From: Nitrosomonas supralitoralis
Lineage (GTDB): Bacteria > Pseudomonadota > Gammaproteobacteria > Burkholderiales > Nitrosomonadaceae
DNA: 64,000 nucleotides
Assembly (NCBI RefSeq): GCF_003011925.2
Contig: NZ_PXXU01000004.1
Location: forward strand, 57,402-121,401
Direction: 5' to 3'
The translations under genes were made by a program, and so were the position numbers. The notes below the pieces were generated by a model. The model was not told the origin of the DNA. It searched no databases and worked only from the letters and a program-made list of their open reading frames with translations. The stretch's first letter is position 1, and each line of letters starts with the position of its first letter. Positions 20,658 to 30,592 of this stretch are shown in pieces.

Positions 20658-21383
20658 ATGTTTAACAAACCCAATCAGCTGATTTTTTACATCAATGTAT
20701 TGATCATTGCCTTTGGTGCACTGGTGGCACTGTTTACTCCATTTTTCGTTGTGGGATTAATTTTTGCGATTTGCGCAGCACTGCTGATTCTTGATCAATT
20801 CAGACAGAACAAATCTGCTTTTACCATATCAGATTTAAGAAAAATATTAACTATTCATGATGACGGCGGCAATAAAGCGACTATGACACAAACTCAGATG
20901 ACAACTGCATGTCATGTCGATAATTCAGAATACTGGTTTAAAAATATCCGCGCCATTGGCAGTATCAGTAATTTCAAAATCAACAATGAACAACCGGATG
21001 ATCAACGAAAAGAAAACGGAAACTATCATGTTTGCATGAGAATTCCTCCTGAATTGAAATTAATTGATGGCTCCGATTTGATGCTGACCTATGAATATCA
21101 AGACGCTTTTACACAAAACCAGGGCACATTGTCGCATGTCATTGACGATGACACGCAACATCTGCATATGACAGTACAACTGCCTGAAGGCCGCGCAATT
21201 TCTACTGCTCGTTTTTTCTGTAAGCATGATGGTAAAGAAGAAGCATTATTGCCTCCGGTTGTAACTGGGAGCACAAAAATTGAAACGACCGTTAAAAACC
21301 CGAAATTAGGCGTGGAATACTGCTTGCAATGGAATTGGTCCGAACCAGGCCTATTAAAAAAATTAAGCAGTCTTTTTAAATAA
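20658..21383 (+). CDS. Hypothetical protein with N-terminal membrane hairpin
   Basis: A 241-residue protein of no family I recognise. AAGGAG lies 7 bases before the ATG. Residues about 8-47 form one or two membrane segments (LIFYINVLIIAFGALVALF, FFVVGLIFAICAALLIL), followed by a soluble domain of about 190 residues rich in beta-type sequence and with few cysteines. It is divergent from the RiPP precursor gene, and the 165 bases between them carry both promoters. A shared role with the RiPP cluster is possible from position only. Confidence 0.7.
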   Translation: MFNKPNQLIFYINVLIIAFGALVALFTPFFVVGLIFAICAALLILDQFRQNKSAFTISDLRKILTIHDDGGNKATMTQTQMTTACHVDNSEYWFKNIRAIGSISNFKINNEQPDDQRKENGNYHVCMRIPPELKLIDGSDLMLTYEYQDAFTQNQGTLSHVIDDDTQHLHMTVQLPEGRAISTARFFCKHDGKEEALLPPVVTGSTKIETTVKNPKLGVEYCLQWNWSEPGLLKKLSSLFK

Positions 21384-21490
21384 ATATTCACTTGTTAGCA
21401 AACATACTGGCTAATAGAGTCTAGATGATACAAATTTAATGTCGCTGTTCAATCTCCTTCCCATCGCCAGAACAAGAACTAAATAACACA

Positions 21491-23029
21491 TTGAATCTAC
21501 TTAAAGCTCTCGCCGCGGTCAGCAGCATGACTTTAGTATCGCGCATACTTGGATTTGTTCGCGATATCATGATTGCTCGCATTTTTGGGGCTGGAATGGC
21601 AACGGATGCTTTTTTTGTCGCCTTCCGGATTCCCAACCTATTACGGCGATTATTTGCCGAAGGCGCCTTTTCCCAAGCATTCGTTCCCATTCTTGCAGAA
21701 TATAAAAATACTCGAACACCCGAAGAAACTCGCGAGTTGATTGATCACATCACCATGCTTTTGAGCATCACGTTGTTTGTTGTCACGCTTATAGGGATCT
21801 TGGCAGCACCCCTTATTATTTATGTCAGCGCCCCAGGTTTTTCTACTGATCCGTACAAGTTTAATCTGACTGTTGAACTACTTCAGATCACATTTCCTTA
21901 CATTTTATTCATTTCCCTGGTCGCGTTAGCAGGTGGCATACTCAATACCTATGGCAGGTTTAATGTACCTGCGGTCACACCTGCGTTATTAAATTTATCA
22001 TTTATCGGATGTGCATTATGGCTCACCCCCCTTATGGACCCACCGATTCTTGCACTAGCCTGGGCGGTTTTTATCGGTGGCGTACTACAACTCATATTTC
22101 AGATACCCTTCCTACTGCGTCTCAAATTATTGCCGCGCATTCATTTCCGAAATCGAGATACAGGTGCCTGGCGTGTAATCAAACTTATGGGCCCAGCAAT
22201 TTTTGGTGTATCGGTCAGCCAAATCAGTTTACTGATCAACACGATATTTGCTTCACTATTGATTACTGGCAGCGTATCCTGGCTCTACTATGCAGATCGC
22301 TTAATGGAATTCCCGGCAGGCCTACTTGGCGTCGCATTAGGCACCATACTTCTACCGTCCTTAGCACGCCATTACAATAATAACAGTACTGAAGAGTATT
22401 CCCGATTGCTGGATTGGGGTCTCAGAATGACGATGTTACTGACTTTACCCGCATCGCTGGCGCTAGCATTATTAGCAACTCCCCTAATCACAACACTTTT
22501 TTATCATGGTGCTTTTACAGAGCACGATGTATGGATGACGCGTGAAGCATTAATTGCTTACAGCATTGGATTACTCGGCTTAATCCTGGTCAAGGTCCTC
22601 GCACCGGGATTTTATGCCCGACAGAACATCAGAACACCGGTAAAAATCGCTATCATCACGCTTATTGCCACACAACTTATGAATTTAACGTTTATCATTC
22701 CATTCAAACATGCCGGACTCGCATTGTCTATCGGACTAGGCGCTTGCATCAATGCCGGACTGTTATATTATAAGTTACGCAGCCACAGAATTTATCAACC
22801 ACAACCTGGATGGCTAATTTTCTTTGTAAAAATACTGATAGCCTTAACGAGTATGGGGGTTGTTTTATGGTTTACCGCCGGTAGTGATGCTTCCTGGTTA
22901 ATTGATTCCACAATGATCCGTGTCGGCCGGTTAAGCTGGATAATAATCATGGGCGCATCAAGTTATTTTGCCACTTTATGGTTATTGGGCTTCCGCATAA
23001 AAGACTTTACCAAACAACAAATCGAATAG
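21491..23029 (+). CDS. murJ: Lipid II flippase MurJ
   Basis: Inner-membrane flippase that moves lipid II to the periplasmic side for peptidoglycan synthesis. The 512-residue length, about 14 hydrophobic segments and the N-terminus [20 protein letters not shown] are typical of MurJ. Further conserved blocks: [20 protein letters not shown], and the later [17 protein letters not shown]. The start is a TTG, chosen because the family consensus begins exactly there; no strong Shine-Dalgarno is visible. It stands alone between unrelated genes. Confidence 0.96.
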   Translation: MNLLKALAAVSSMTLVSRILGFVRDIMIARIFGAGMATDAFFVAFRIPNLLRRLFAEGAFSQAFVPILAEYKNTRTPEETRELIDHITMLLSITLFVVTLIGILAAPLIIYVSAPGFSTDPYKFNLTVELLQITFPYILFISLVALAGGILNTYGRFNVPAVTPALLNLSFIGCALWLTPLMDPPILALAWAVFIGGVLQLIFQIPFLLRLKLLPRIHFRNRDTGAWRVIKLMGPAIFGVSVSQISLLINTIFASLLITGSVSWLYYADRLMEFPAGLLGVALGTILLPSLARHYNNNSTEEYSRLLDWGLRMTMLLTLPASLALALLATPLITTLFYHGAFTEHDVWMTREALIAYSIGLLGLILVKVLAPGFYARQNIRTPVKIAIITLIATQLMNLTFIIPFKHAGLALSIGLGACINAGLLYYKLRSHRIYQPQPGWLIFFVKILIALTSMGVVLWFTAGSDASWLIDSTMIRVGRLSWIIIMGASSYFATLWLLGFRIKDFTKQQIE

Positions 23030-23166
23030 TTGCATCACTTTCTTCATGAAATCATGCGAACCCAACTGAAAACAAAATCCATCTATTTATCGTCAAACTG
23101 ATATTGTGCTTGAAATCGATGCCTTATTTGTTTAACGTATAAGCAAATTGTTGATCAGTAGCTTGA

Positions 23167-23703
23167 ATGAATCTTTACCAGTCAGTAAGGGCAAGTGATA
23201 TGTTTAATTTAGGTTCCATGCTCAATTTGGGCTCTACCGAACCAGTCGTGGGCAGAGCCCAGACCTTGGTGGAATGTTCTGCCACAGCAATTTTCCAGTA
23301 TCTTGCGGATGGTCTTTTTGAGAATTATCCTCGATGGTCTCCGGAAGTTAAAGAGCTTGAGAAAATGACCCCTGGTCCGATACAGTTAGGCACGGAAGGT
23401 CGACAAGTACGTATTGATCAAGGACGCCGCACAGAATCCAGATTCAAGATATCCTCATACGAACCCGGTGTGCGCCTGACACTTCTCGGGGTATCTGAAC
23501 CATTCCGCTGCACCTATGAATTACAAGCCATCAATCCTGAGCACTCTACCAAACTGACATTCACTTTTGAACTGCTTGAAATTCTGCCAATTATGCGGCC
23601 TTTTGAAGGATTGGTTCGCGCTGCGATTAGAGATGGCGCGGAACGCACGGTACAAAATATCAAGCGCTTGCTCGAAGCGGAGAAATCCAAGCAAGGCTCT
23701 TAA
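23167..23703 (+). CDS. SRPBCC family protein (polyketide cyclase/lipid-transport fold)
   Basis: A 178-residue protein with the START/SRPBCC helix-grip pattern: VECSATAIFQYLADGLFENY at the N-terminus, a beta-rich centre and a long C-terminal helix (GLVRAAIRDGAERTVQNIKRLLEAE). Family members bind hydrophobic ligands. The start may instead be ATG 23200 (MFNLGSMLNLGS), which has a better-placed AAGG upstream. The gene is 64 bases before an O-methyltransferase gene, so a small-molecule tailoring pair is plausible (inference). Confidence 0.8.
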   Translation: MNLYQSVRASDMFNLGSMLNLGSTEPVVGRAQTLVECSATAIFQYLADGLFENYPRWSPEVKELEKMTPGPIQLGTEGRQVRIDQGRRTESRFKISSYEPGVRLTLLGVSEPFRCTYELQAINPEHSTKLTFTFELLEILPIMRPFEGLVRAAIRDGAERTVQNIKRLLEAEKSKQGS

Positions 23704-23767
23704 TTAGAGTTATTCTGAATCATGCAGTATGGCAATCCAAAGCATCTAACGAATAAAAGGAGGATTG

Positions 23768-24802
23768 ATGATACAAAATGCTTGTTCCAACAACCAGATA
23801 CCCCGAGTTGATGATCGTCCATTATGGGATGTAGTCTTTGCAGTTTATGGTTATCCTGCATTACTGCTAGCACATCGACTAAAAATATTCCCTTTACTGG
23901 CGGAGAGTCCGCGTACCGTAACCGATATTTGTAACGCGCTGAATATCAAGCAACGTCCGGCAGAAGCAATTTTGACGGCCGCTACTGCTTTGGGTTTCTT
24001 ATCTTTACAGGAAGGGCGCTATTTTCTGACCGCAGTATCAGAGGAATACCTGCTAGAGACGAGTCCCAATTATTTCGGTTTTTTCTGGGATCTGATGATT
24101 GACAATTATCAGGTTTCCTCCTTTGCAAGTTTGGAGAAAGCAGTTCTTACAGATTCTCCGCAGGCTTATGGAGGTGGTGATATTTTCAAGACTCATGAAG
24201 AGCAGATAGAATTGCTTCGCCGCTTCACTCGCGGCATGCATAGTATCAGCATATCGTCAGCCTTTGTTTGGCCCAAAGTTCTTGATTTTTCTCAACACCG
24301 TCTGATGCTTGACATTGCAGGAGGTTCTGCGGCTCATTCTATTGGCGCGGCATTAAAGTTACCCAACTTGAAAGTAATCTTTCTGGATTTTTCTCAGGTA
24401 TGCGAGATTGCTCAAGAAAATATTAATCAGTATGGCTTACAGGAACGTATCAAGACACAAGAAACCAACATTTGGAGTGATCATTGGCCTTCAGCTGATT
24501 TGCACTTTTTCTCAAACATTTATCACGATTGGCCTCCAGAAAAATGCCATTTTCTAACAGCAAAGAGTTTCAATAGTCTTGAAACCGGTGGACGAATCGT
24601 AATCCATGAAATGCTCTATGATGATCAAAAAGCAGGCCCTTTTGCCCCGGCAGCATTTAGTATGATGATGATGGGCTGGACCGAAGGAAGACAATATTCC
24701 GGCCAGGAATTGACTACGATGTTAACGGAAATTGGATTTAAGGAAGTTGAAGTCCATCGAGCTTTTGGATACTATAGTATAGTAACGGGGCGCAAGCCTT
24801 AG
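23768..24802 (+). CDS. SAM-dependent O-methyltransferase, COMT/hydroxyneurosporene type
   Basis: A 344-residue class I methyltransferase with an N-terminal winged-helix dimerisation domain (residues about 20-110) and a SAM-binding domain. Visible motifs: LDIAGGSAAHSIGAAL (motif I), VIFLDFSQV, and HFFSNIYHDWPPEKC around the catalytic His-Asp region (NIYHDW matches the NVLHDW family block). AGGAGG lies 4 bases before ATG 23768, which I prefer to the TTG at 23765. The substrate is unknown. The pair with the SRPBCC gene suggests modification of an aromatic or polyketide-like hydroxyl compound. Confidence 0.87.
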   Translation: MIQNACSNNQIPRVDDRPLWDVVFAVYGYPALLLAHRLKIFPLLAESPRTVTDICNALNIKQRPAEAILTAATALGFLSLQEGRYFLTAVSEEYLLETSPNYFGFFWDLMIDNYQVSSFASLEKAVLTDSPQAYGGGDIFKTHEEQIELLRRFTRGMHSISISSAFVWPKVLDFSQHRLMLDIAGGSAAHSIGAALKLPNLKVIFLDFSQVCEIAQENINQYGLQERIKTQETNIWSDHWPSADLHFFSNIYHDWPPEKCHFLTAKSFNSLETGGRIVIHEMLYDDQKAGPFAPAAFSMMMMGWTEGRQYSGQELTTMLTEIGFKEVEVHRAFGYYSIVTGRKP

Positions 24803-24810
24803 ATTGCGCC
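24789..24810 (+). terminator. Weak stem-loop at the methyltransferase stop
   Basis: GGCGCAA and TTGCGCC form a perfect 7-bp stem with an 8-base loop spanning the stop codon. No clear T-run follows, so termination is uncertain. Confidence 0.35.
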
Positions 24811-24853
24811 GATTTCACTCAATCTCTCATGTCATTCGGTTATTAAAATGGTT

Positions 24854-25508
24854 TAATCATCTACGGCATTAACGGAGTTGTTTATCTGAGCAACGAGATT
24901 CTTAGCAAAACTCATGAGCATGTTGACATCTTCGAGTTTATCAAGGAATCGTTGCGGAATACCCGAAAGACCGACCTGAGCACCCACAAGAGCACCAGTA
25001 AGAATAGTACGCGCCTGATTCTGTTCGCCACCGCTGACAGCACAGCAGACTCAAAATCGTCCTGGAATCGAGCTGCAAGATAATAAACTGCAGGAAGTTG
25101 GTGATAAATGGCGCAAGGCATATCGTAAACAATGGAAACCTTCCAGGCCGGCCCTATGGAAATCTCCGCATCCGCCACAGCCTCAGTCACATATAAGACG
25201 TATTTCAAGGAAGGGAAAGAGCTCTCCATCAATGCGACGGCAGAAATCCTCTTCATTATATTCGCCATGTTCAACCAAAGAACGGAGCATGAATGTAAAA
25301 ATAATGCCCGCCTGGGAAAGCTGACCAGCCTTACGGCCGCTATGATAGCGTCCAGGTTTGGGATCAGTATAAGTGGTGATCACTCCCCGTAATCACACCG
25401 AAGTTCGGCAAGATCGTAATACCAGTGAGGACCTAGCGCTAACGCATCTCCGAAAAAAGAACCCATAATGGCACCGGCGGTACGCTCTTGGATGATCTTG
25501 TCTGGCAT
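24854..25508 (-). pseudogene. Decayed ADP-ribosylglycohydrolase gene
   Basis: Reading the minus strand from ATG 25508, the frame starts like a normal ADP-ribosylglycohydrolase (IQERTAGAIMGSFFGDALALGPHWYYD), then meets a stop after CDYGE near 25385. Homology continues in another frame (YTDPKPGRYHSGRKAGQLSQAG ... DFCRRIDGELFPFL), then jumps at about 25205 straight to the C-terminal third (EISIGPAWKVSIVYDMPCAIYHQLP ... RFQDDFESAVL). Another frameshift near 25035 leads to ARTILTGALVGAQVGLSGIP and a natural stop at 24854. About 218 codons remain where the family has well over 300, so the centre, including conserved acidic metal ligands, is deleted. It is non-functional. Confidence 0.88.
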
Positions 25509-25671
25509 CAGACTAATCTCCTTTACAAAAGCTAAGTCAAGAAATTTGATAGCGCTAGGAAATTAATGACATCAATCGAAAAATATCAGCTAACAAACAA
25601 AACGACAAACGCACAATAACAGTCCACCTTATTCTCCCGAATAGATGCAATGCTAACCACCGCGATAATAA

Positions 25672-26478
25672 TTACTTGCTTTGCTTCTTATCTTTTTCAA
25701 TCAGCGCATACGCGGAATGGTTATGAATAGATTCAAAATTCTCGGATTCCACAATATAGGCATCAATCCGCGCATCATGATTCAGCACTTCCGCAATATC
25801 TCTTACAATATCCTCAACAAACTTGGGATTATCGTATGCTCTCTCAGTTACATACTTTTCATCAGGGCGTTTCAGCAGACCGTACAGTTCACATGAGGCA
25901 TTTTTCTCAGCAATTTGGATGATATCTTCGATCCAAACAAAACTGTTGGTGCGTACGGAAATAGTCACATGCGAACGCTGATTATGCGCACCGTAATTAG
26001 ATATTTTTTTCGAGCAGGGACATAAACTGGTAACCGGAACTATGACTTTCATGGTAAAGAGATATTCATTATTTTTAATCTCACCAATGAATGTCACTTC
26101 GTAATCCAACAAGCTTTTTACTTGCGAAACAGGTGCTGACTTATTGATGAAATAAGGAAAAGTCATCTCAATATGACCTGAATCCGTCTCCAGTCTCGCA
26201 ATCATTTCCTGCAAGATGGCTTGAAATGACTCTACAGAGATTTCACGCTCATGGCTATTGAGGATTTCAACAAAGCGAGACATGTGCGTGCCCTTAAAAT
26301 TATGTGGCAAATTGACATACATATTAAAAACCGCCACAGTATGCTGTACGCCATCATCTTTATCAGCTACAACAACGGGATGGCGAATCGCCTTAATCCC
26401 TACCCGATCTATTGCAATACGCCGGGTATCCAGTGAGCTTTGCACATCAGCAATCGGCATATCTATCTGTTTATTCAT
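25672..26478 (-). CDS. folE2: GTP cyclohydrolase I type 2 (FolE2)
   Basis: Converts GTP to dihydroneopterin triphosphate, the first step of folate synthesis, in the cytoplasm; FolE2 enzymes can use metals other than zinc. ATG 26478 is chosen because AGGAGA lies 6-7 bases upstream (a longer frame opens at 26526). The 268-residue protein has the family blocks [29 protein letters not shown], the catalytic cysteine region [11 protein letters not shown] with YGAHNQR, and [13 protein letters not shown] near the C-terminus. No folE1 is in the window. It is the last gene of the dxs-ispA-xseB run on this strand. Confidence 0.96.
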   Translation of the reverse strand: MNKQIDMPIADVQSSLDTRRIAIDRVGIKAIRHPVVVADKDDGVQHTVAVFNMYVNLPHNFKGTHMSRFVEILNSHEREISVESFQAILQEMIARLETDSGHIEMTFPYFINKSAPVSQVKSLLDYEVTFIGEIKNNEYLFTMKVIVPVTSLCPCSKKISNYGAHNQRSHVTISVRTNSFVWIEDIIQIAEKNASCELYGLLKRPDEKYVTERAYDNPKFVEDIVRDIAEVLNHDARIDAYIVESENFESIHNHSAYALIEKDKKQSK

Positions 26479-26542
26479 ATTCTCTCCTGTACGACTAAGC
26501 GTTCTTGCTAACAGCAAATCAAGCAATTGAGATTATTAATCA

Positions 26543-28387
26543 TTATTCAGACAATGCTGCTCGTACTGATTTGATAATACCACTGCTGTTCAATCCGCAG
26601 TCCGCAAGCATCTGTGCATGATCGCCCTGTTCAATAAAAATATCCGGCAATCCAAGCTGCAACACTCTGACTTGTATTCTCTGGCTGTTTAGCGATTCTA
26701 TTACAGCACTGCCAGCCCCCCCCATCACGGTATTTTCTTCCACAGTAACCAGCAAATCATGACTGGCAACTAGCAATGCAACAAGCTCATCATCCAACGG
26801 CTTGATAAAACGCATATTAACCACTGTAGCATTCAACTCATCTCCTGCTCCTAAGCATGGCGTCAACATGCTGCCAAAAGCCAGCAATGCAACTTTTTCT
26901 CCTTGACGTCGAATTTCCCCCCGTCCAATAGGTAGTGCCTGCATGTTTTTTTGAACCTGGATTCCCGGTCCGGTTCCCCTAGGATAACGAACTGCGGTTG
27001 GCGTATCCAATTTAAAAGCAGTATACAACATTTGCCTGCATTCATTTTCATCGGCAGGTGCCATTACGGTCATATTTGGAATGCAGCGCAAATAAGTTAA
27101 ATCAAAACTACCCGCATGTGTTGGCCCATCTGCCCCGACCAAACCGGCCCGATCGATGGCAAATACCACAGGTAAACTCTGAATGGCCACATCATGAATC
27201 AATTGATCATAAGCGCGCTGCAAAAAGGTTGAATAAATCGCGACAACTGGCTTTAAACCGTCGCACGCTGCACCCGCCGCGAATGTGACAGCATGTTGCT
27301 CGGCTATACCAACGTCAAAATAACGCTCAGGATATTCTTGAGAAAACCGAACCAATCCTGAGCCTTCGCGCATCGCTGGCGTCACGCCAATCAAACGGGA
27401 ATCCTGCGCCGCCATATCACATAACCAATCGCCAAAAATTTGTGTATAGGTCGGTTTCCCATTAGATTTAGAAATAATTCCCTTTTTCGGATCAAACTTA
27501 CCCACACCGTGATACAAAATTGGATCTTCTTCCGCTACCTTGTAGCCCGCACCTTTACGAGTTACTACATGCAGGAACTGCGGACCATCCAACTGCTTGA
27601 TATTATTCAAGGTAGTAATCAACACATCCAAATCATGACCATCAATCGGACCAATATAATTAAACCCGAATTCTTCAAATAAAGTACTTGGCGTTACCAT
27701 TCCTTTGACGTGTTCTTCAGCACGTTTAGCCAATTCCAAGACGGTGGGAACAACACCTAACACCTTCTCACCTGCACGTCGCGCTGTAGCATAAAATCGG
27801 CCTGACATCAGCTTGGCCAGATAGTTATTGAGAGCACCAACTGGACGGGATATCGACATGTCATTGTCATTCAGAATAACCAGCAAATTAGCATCCATCA
27901 CGCCAGCGTTATTCAATGCCTCAAATGCCATGCCCGCACTCATGGCGCCATCGCCGATAATCGCGATAGCTCTGCGATCACTCCGGTTCAATTGCGCAGC
28001 AACCGCCATCCCCAACGCTGCGCTGATTGAAGTACTCGAGTGCGCAGTACCAAATGCATCATATTCACTTTCATCTCGGCGTGGGAATCCAGCCAAACCA
28101 TCTTGCATGCGTAATTTATTCATGCCATTACGACGACCTGTCAAAATTTTGTGCGCATAAGTCTGATGCCCTACATCCCAAACCAATTGATCGTGAGGTG
28201 TATTAAACACGTAATGCAAGGCAATGGTTAATTCAACCGTGCCTAAATTGGAAGATAAATGTCCACCGGTTTTTGCGACTGAATCAATCAAGAAGCTTCG
28301 TAATTCCTTTGCAAACTGTGGCAACTTCTTTTGATCCAACTCTCGTAATTGGAAGGGTAAGTTAATGGTATCTAACAATGGATACAT
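26543..28387 (-). CDS. dxs: 1-deoxy-D-xylulose-5-phosphate synthase
   Basis: Thiamine-diphosphate enzyme that condenses pyruvate and glyceraldehyde 3-phosphate, the first step of the MEP isoprenoid pathway. The full length of 614 residues is normal. Visible blocks: [33 protein letters not shown], the ThDP motif [36 protein letters not shown] and the C-terminal [16 protein letters not shown]. The gene lies between folE2 and ispA, the pathway neighbour that uses its products. Confidence 0.98.
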   Translation of the reverse strand: MYPLLDTINLPFQLRELDQKKLPQFAKELRSFLIDSVAKTGGHLSSNLGTVELTIALHYVFNTPHDQLVWDVGHQTYAHKILTGRRNGMNKLRMQDGLAGFPRRDESEYDAFGTAHSSTSISAALGMAVAAQLNRSDRRAIAIIGDGAMSAGMAFEALNNAGVMDANLLVILNDNDMSISRPVGALNNYLAKLMSGRFYATARRAGEKVLGVVPTVLELAKRAEEHVKGMVTPSTLFEEFGFNYIGPIDGHDLDVLITTLNNIKQLDGPQFLHVVTRKGAGYKVAEEDPILYHGVGKFDPKKGIISKSNGKPTYTQIFGDWLCDMAAQDSRLIGVTPAMREGSGLVRFSQEYPERYFDVGIAEQHAVTFAAGAACDGLKPVVAIYSTFLQRAYDQLIHDVAIQSLPVVFAIDRAGLVGADGPTHAGSFDLTYLRCIPNMTVMAPADENECRQMLYTAFKLDTPTAVRYPRGTGPGIQVQKNMQALPIGRGEIRRQGEKVALLAFGSMLTPCLGAGDELNATVVNMRFIKPLDDELVALLVASHDLLVTVEENTVMGGAGSAVIESLNSQRIQVRVLQLGLPDIFIEQGDHAQMLADCGLNSSGIIKSVRAALSE

Positions 28388-28427
28388 TCAATGCCTAAAA
28401 ATAAAAGATGTAAAAAAATTCTTAGAA

Positions 28428-29321
28428 TTAGAATTTACGTTTAATTATAAAATCAGTTACCTGACGCAACCTTAACGCAGCTTCATTAAAACCATCCAAA
28501 GCTTGATGAGCATCATGCTGCAGTTTTGCAGCCAATTCACGCGCCTGACTGATACCCAGAATACTGACATACGTTGGTTTATTATGCTCAGCATCTTTTC
28601 CAGCCGTTTTGCCCAATGTCGCCGTTGTTGCCTCAGTATCCAGCAGATCATCAACTACTTGGAATGCCAAGCCGACACATTTAGCAAAATGATCCAACTT
28701 AGCCAATTGTTCATTACTCAAACAACTGCTGCAGCGTGCTCCCAGCATCACGGCAGCGCGAATCAATGCACCCGTTTTATGGATATGCATAAACTCCAGC
28801 TCTGGCAAACTAAGCATCTTACCGACACTATCCAGATCAAACGCCTGTCCTCCTGCCATACCACGAGAACCCGATGCCAATGCCAACTGTGCGATCATTT
28901 CCAGTTGCGCCTCAGGCGCATCCGCCAAAGGTCTCTCCGCCAGCAATTCAAATGCAAGCGTCTGCAGACTATCTCCCGTCAGCAACGCAGTGGCTTCATC
29001 ATATTCGATATGGCAGGTAGGTTTCCCCCGCCGTAGAATATCGTCATCCATGCAGGGTAAATCATCATGCACCAAAGAATAGGCGTGAATCAGCTCCACT
29101 GCAGCCGCAACAATCGTTATACGCTCAGAATCGGCACCGGCAAGCTCGCCCGCCGCAAATGACAATAATGGACGCACGCGCTTTCCACCACCCAGCACAG
29201 AATAGCGCATTGCTTTATGCAATCGCTCAGGAACACAATCAACCGCCGGTAACCTCGCTTCCAGAAATGTTTCGATACGAGTCTGACAACTACTCGCCCA
29301 ACTTTGGAAATCAAGACTCAT
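28428..29321 (-). CDS. ispA: Farnesyl diphosphate synthase (IspA)
   Basis: Trans-isoprenyl diphosphate synthase making farnesyl diphosphate from IPP and DMAPP/GPP. The 297-residue protein has GGGKRVRP, the first aspartate motif DDLPCMDDD followed by RRGKPT, and the second aspartate motif DDLLD followed by TLGKTAGKD. The spacing between the first Asp motif and the upstream aromatic residues (HAYSLVHDD) fits short-chain (C15) enzymes. The start overlaps the xseB end by 11 bases. Confidence 0.97.
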   Translation of the reverse strand: MSLDFQSWASSCQTRIETFLEARLPAVDCVPERLHKAMRYSVLGGGKRVRPLLSFAAGELAGADSERITIVAAAVELIHAYSLVHDDLPCMDDDILRRGKPTCHIEYDEATALLTGDSLQTLAFELLAERPLADAPEAQLEMIAQLALASGSRGMAGGQAFDLDSVGKMLSLPELEFMHIHKTGALIRAAVMLGARCSSCLSNEQLAKLDHFAKCVGLAFQVVDDLLDTEATTATLGKTAGKDAEHNKPTYVSILGISQARELAAKLQHDAHQALDGFNEAALRLRQVTDFIIKRKF

Positions 29322-29565
29322 TGTTATCAGATCGAGTAAAGTTTTTTAACATCCCGGCCTCTAGTACGCGCACCTGCTGCTGAGCGCCTTGCAATTTATC
29401 CTGACAATATTGCAATAACTCTGCGCCGCGCTGATAGGCTGCGAGCGATGCTTCCAATGACATTTGCCCTGCTTCCATGGTTGACACTATTTTCTCAAGT
29501 TCTGCGGATGCTGCCTCATAACTCTCGGGTTGAGTTGTAGCACCTCGCTTAGAAGATTTGTTCAT
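29311..29565 (-). CDS. xseB: Exodeoxyribonuclease VII small subunit
   Basis: An 84-residue subunit of the exonuclease that degrades single-stranded DNA. It shows the typical helical pattern: SYEAASAELEKIVSTMEAGQ, SLEASLAAYQRGAELLQYCQ and DKLQGAQQQVRVLE. It is the first gene of the xseB-ispA-dxs-folE2 run, a conserved order in betaproteobacteria. xseA is not in the window. Confidence 0.95.
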   Translation of the reverse strand: MNKSSKRGATTQPESYEAASAELEKIVSTMEAGQMSLEASLAAYQRGAELLQYCQDKLQGAQQQVRVLEAGMLKNFTRSDNNES

Positions 29566-30021
29566 AAAAAACTTTAGTCAGATAATAAGATACTGATATA
29601 AATAATAGATAGCTTTATTACAAAAAAACAGATAAAAATAACGCAATAAGCAATATTAGGTCAATGCAAATTTAGTGAGAGAGACCTCCACATTCCAAAA
29701 ATTGAATGACAATCCGCCGCAAAACTCCACACACAAACAGCCTGAGTGCTTTTGAAAAATCACTTCGAGTTATCTTACTTAGTTTCCAATTTTACTGTAC
29801 TTACCGACAATATTGATACATAGATCTTACTATGGCAAGATACAGAACTCGGTCATTATCGCTAGAATCTTGATTGTTTGTGCTCCAGAAGAGATTCAAT
29901 GCGCCATGTGAATTCAATTGATTCACAATCATGACCGTTTTTTTCAGTAAAACGCCAGGGCTGAGATTTTCAATACTAAAGCTCATTCTGTATTTTCAAA
30001 TGCATTTAAATTGAGACGACA
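29566..30021 (-). other. Non-coding gap upstream of xseB
   Basis: A 456-base gap with AT-rich sequence. A 61-codon minus-strand frame (29801-29986) has no recognisable features or ribosome binding site, and I do not call it. Divergent promoters for xseB and for the gene at 30022 must lie here. No terminator or repeat is evident. Confidence 0.4.
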
Positions 30022-30495
30022 TTGAACGACGAAAATATTAATCAAATTGTTGGCTACTTCGAAACCGTGCCACTATGGCCATTTGTTTTATTTGGCTTAT
30101 TAGGGGTGGTTGCTATTATGGTAGATATTATTAACCGTAAGCGCCGCGCTTTGGCCATCGATAACTTCCGTTACACCATTGAAAAAGAGTTAGCCGATAT
30201 GTACCCGGTGCATAAATGCTGGCCAAAAAATATTAACCAATACCTCACATCCCGTTTGCCGGAAATGTATCATAATTTTGAGGTGCTACGAGTATTCATT
30301 CCACAAGATCGTTTGCTGAGTTACAACACGGACTGGAACAAGTTTCGTGATTTCTGTCGCAATCTTACTGACGAAAAGATTGCCGCAGCTGAACAAAGCT
30401 CAACCACGACAAAACAATCTGTAAGCACGGAACTCGATCCAAAAATAGAATTTCATCAATTATTATCAAATTTACTTAAACATACTCATATATAA
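30022..30495 (+). CDS. Hypothetical membrane-anchored protein
   Basis: A 157-residue protein I do not recognise. The start is TTG. One strong membrane segment lies near the N-terminus (WPFVLFGLLGVVAIMVDII), followed by KRR as a positive-inside flank and a charged cytoplasmic domain with FRYTIEKELADMYPVHKCWP. A low-complexity stretch (EQSSTTTKQSVSTE) sits near the C-terminus. It lies about 100 bases before the lipid-related gene chain. Confidence 0.6.
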   Translation: MNDENINQIVGYFETVPLWPFVLFGLLGVVAIMVDIINRKRRALAIDNFRYTIEKELADMYPVHKCWPKNINQYLTSRLPEMYHNFEVLRVFIPQDRLLSYNTDWNKFRDFCRNLTDEKIAAAEQSSTTTKQSVSTELDPKIEFHQLLSNLLKHTHI

Positions 30496-30592
30496 AAATT
30501 TCTCGGTGGATACTGGGCTAATACAAGCTAACAGAAAATTGATTCGTACTTTATTTGCCTTTTTATAATTAAAACAGAAACATCCATGCGAT

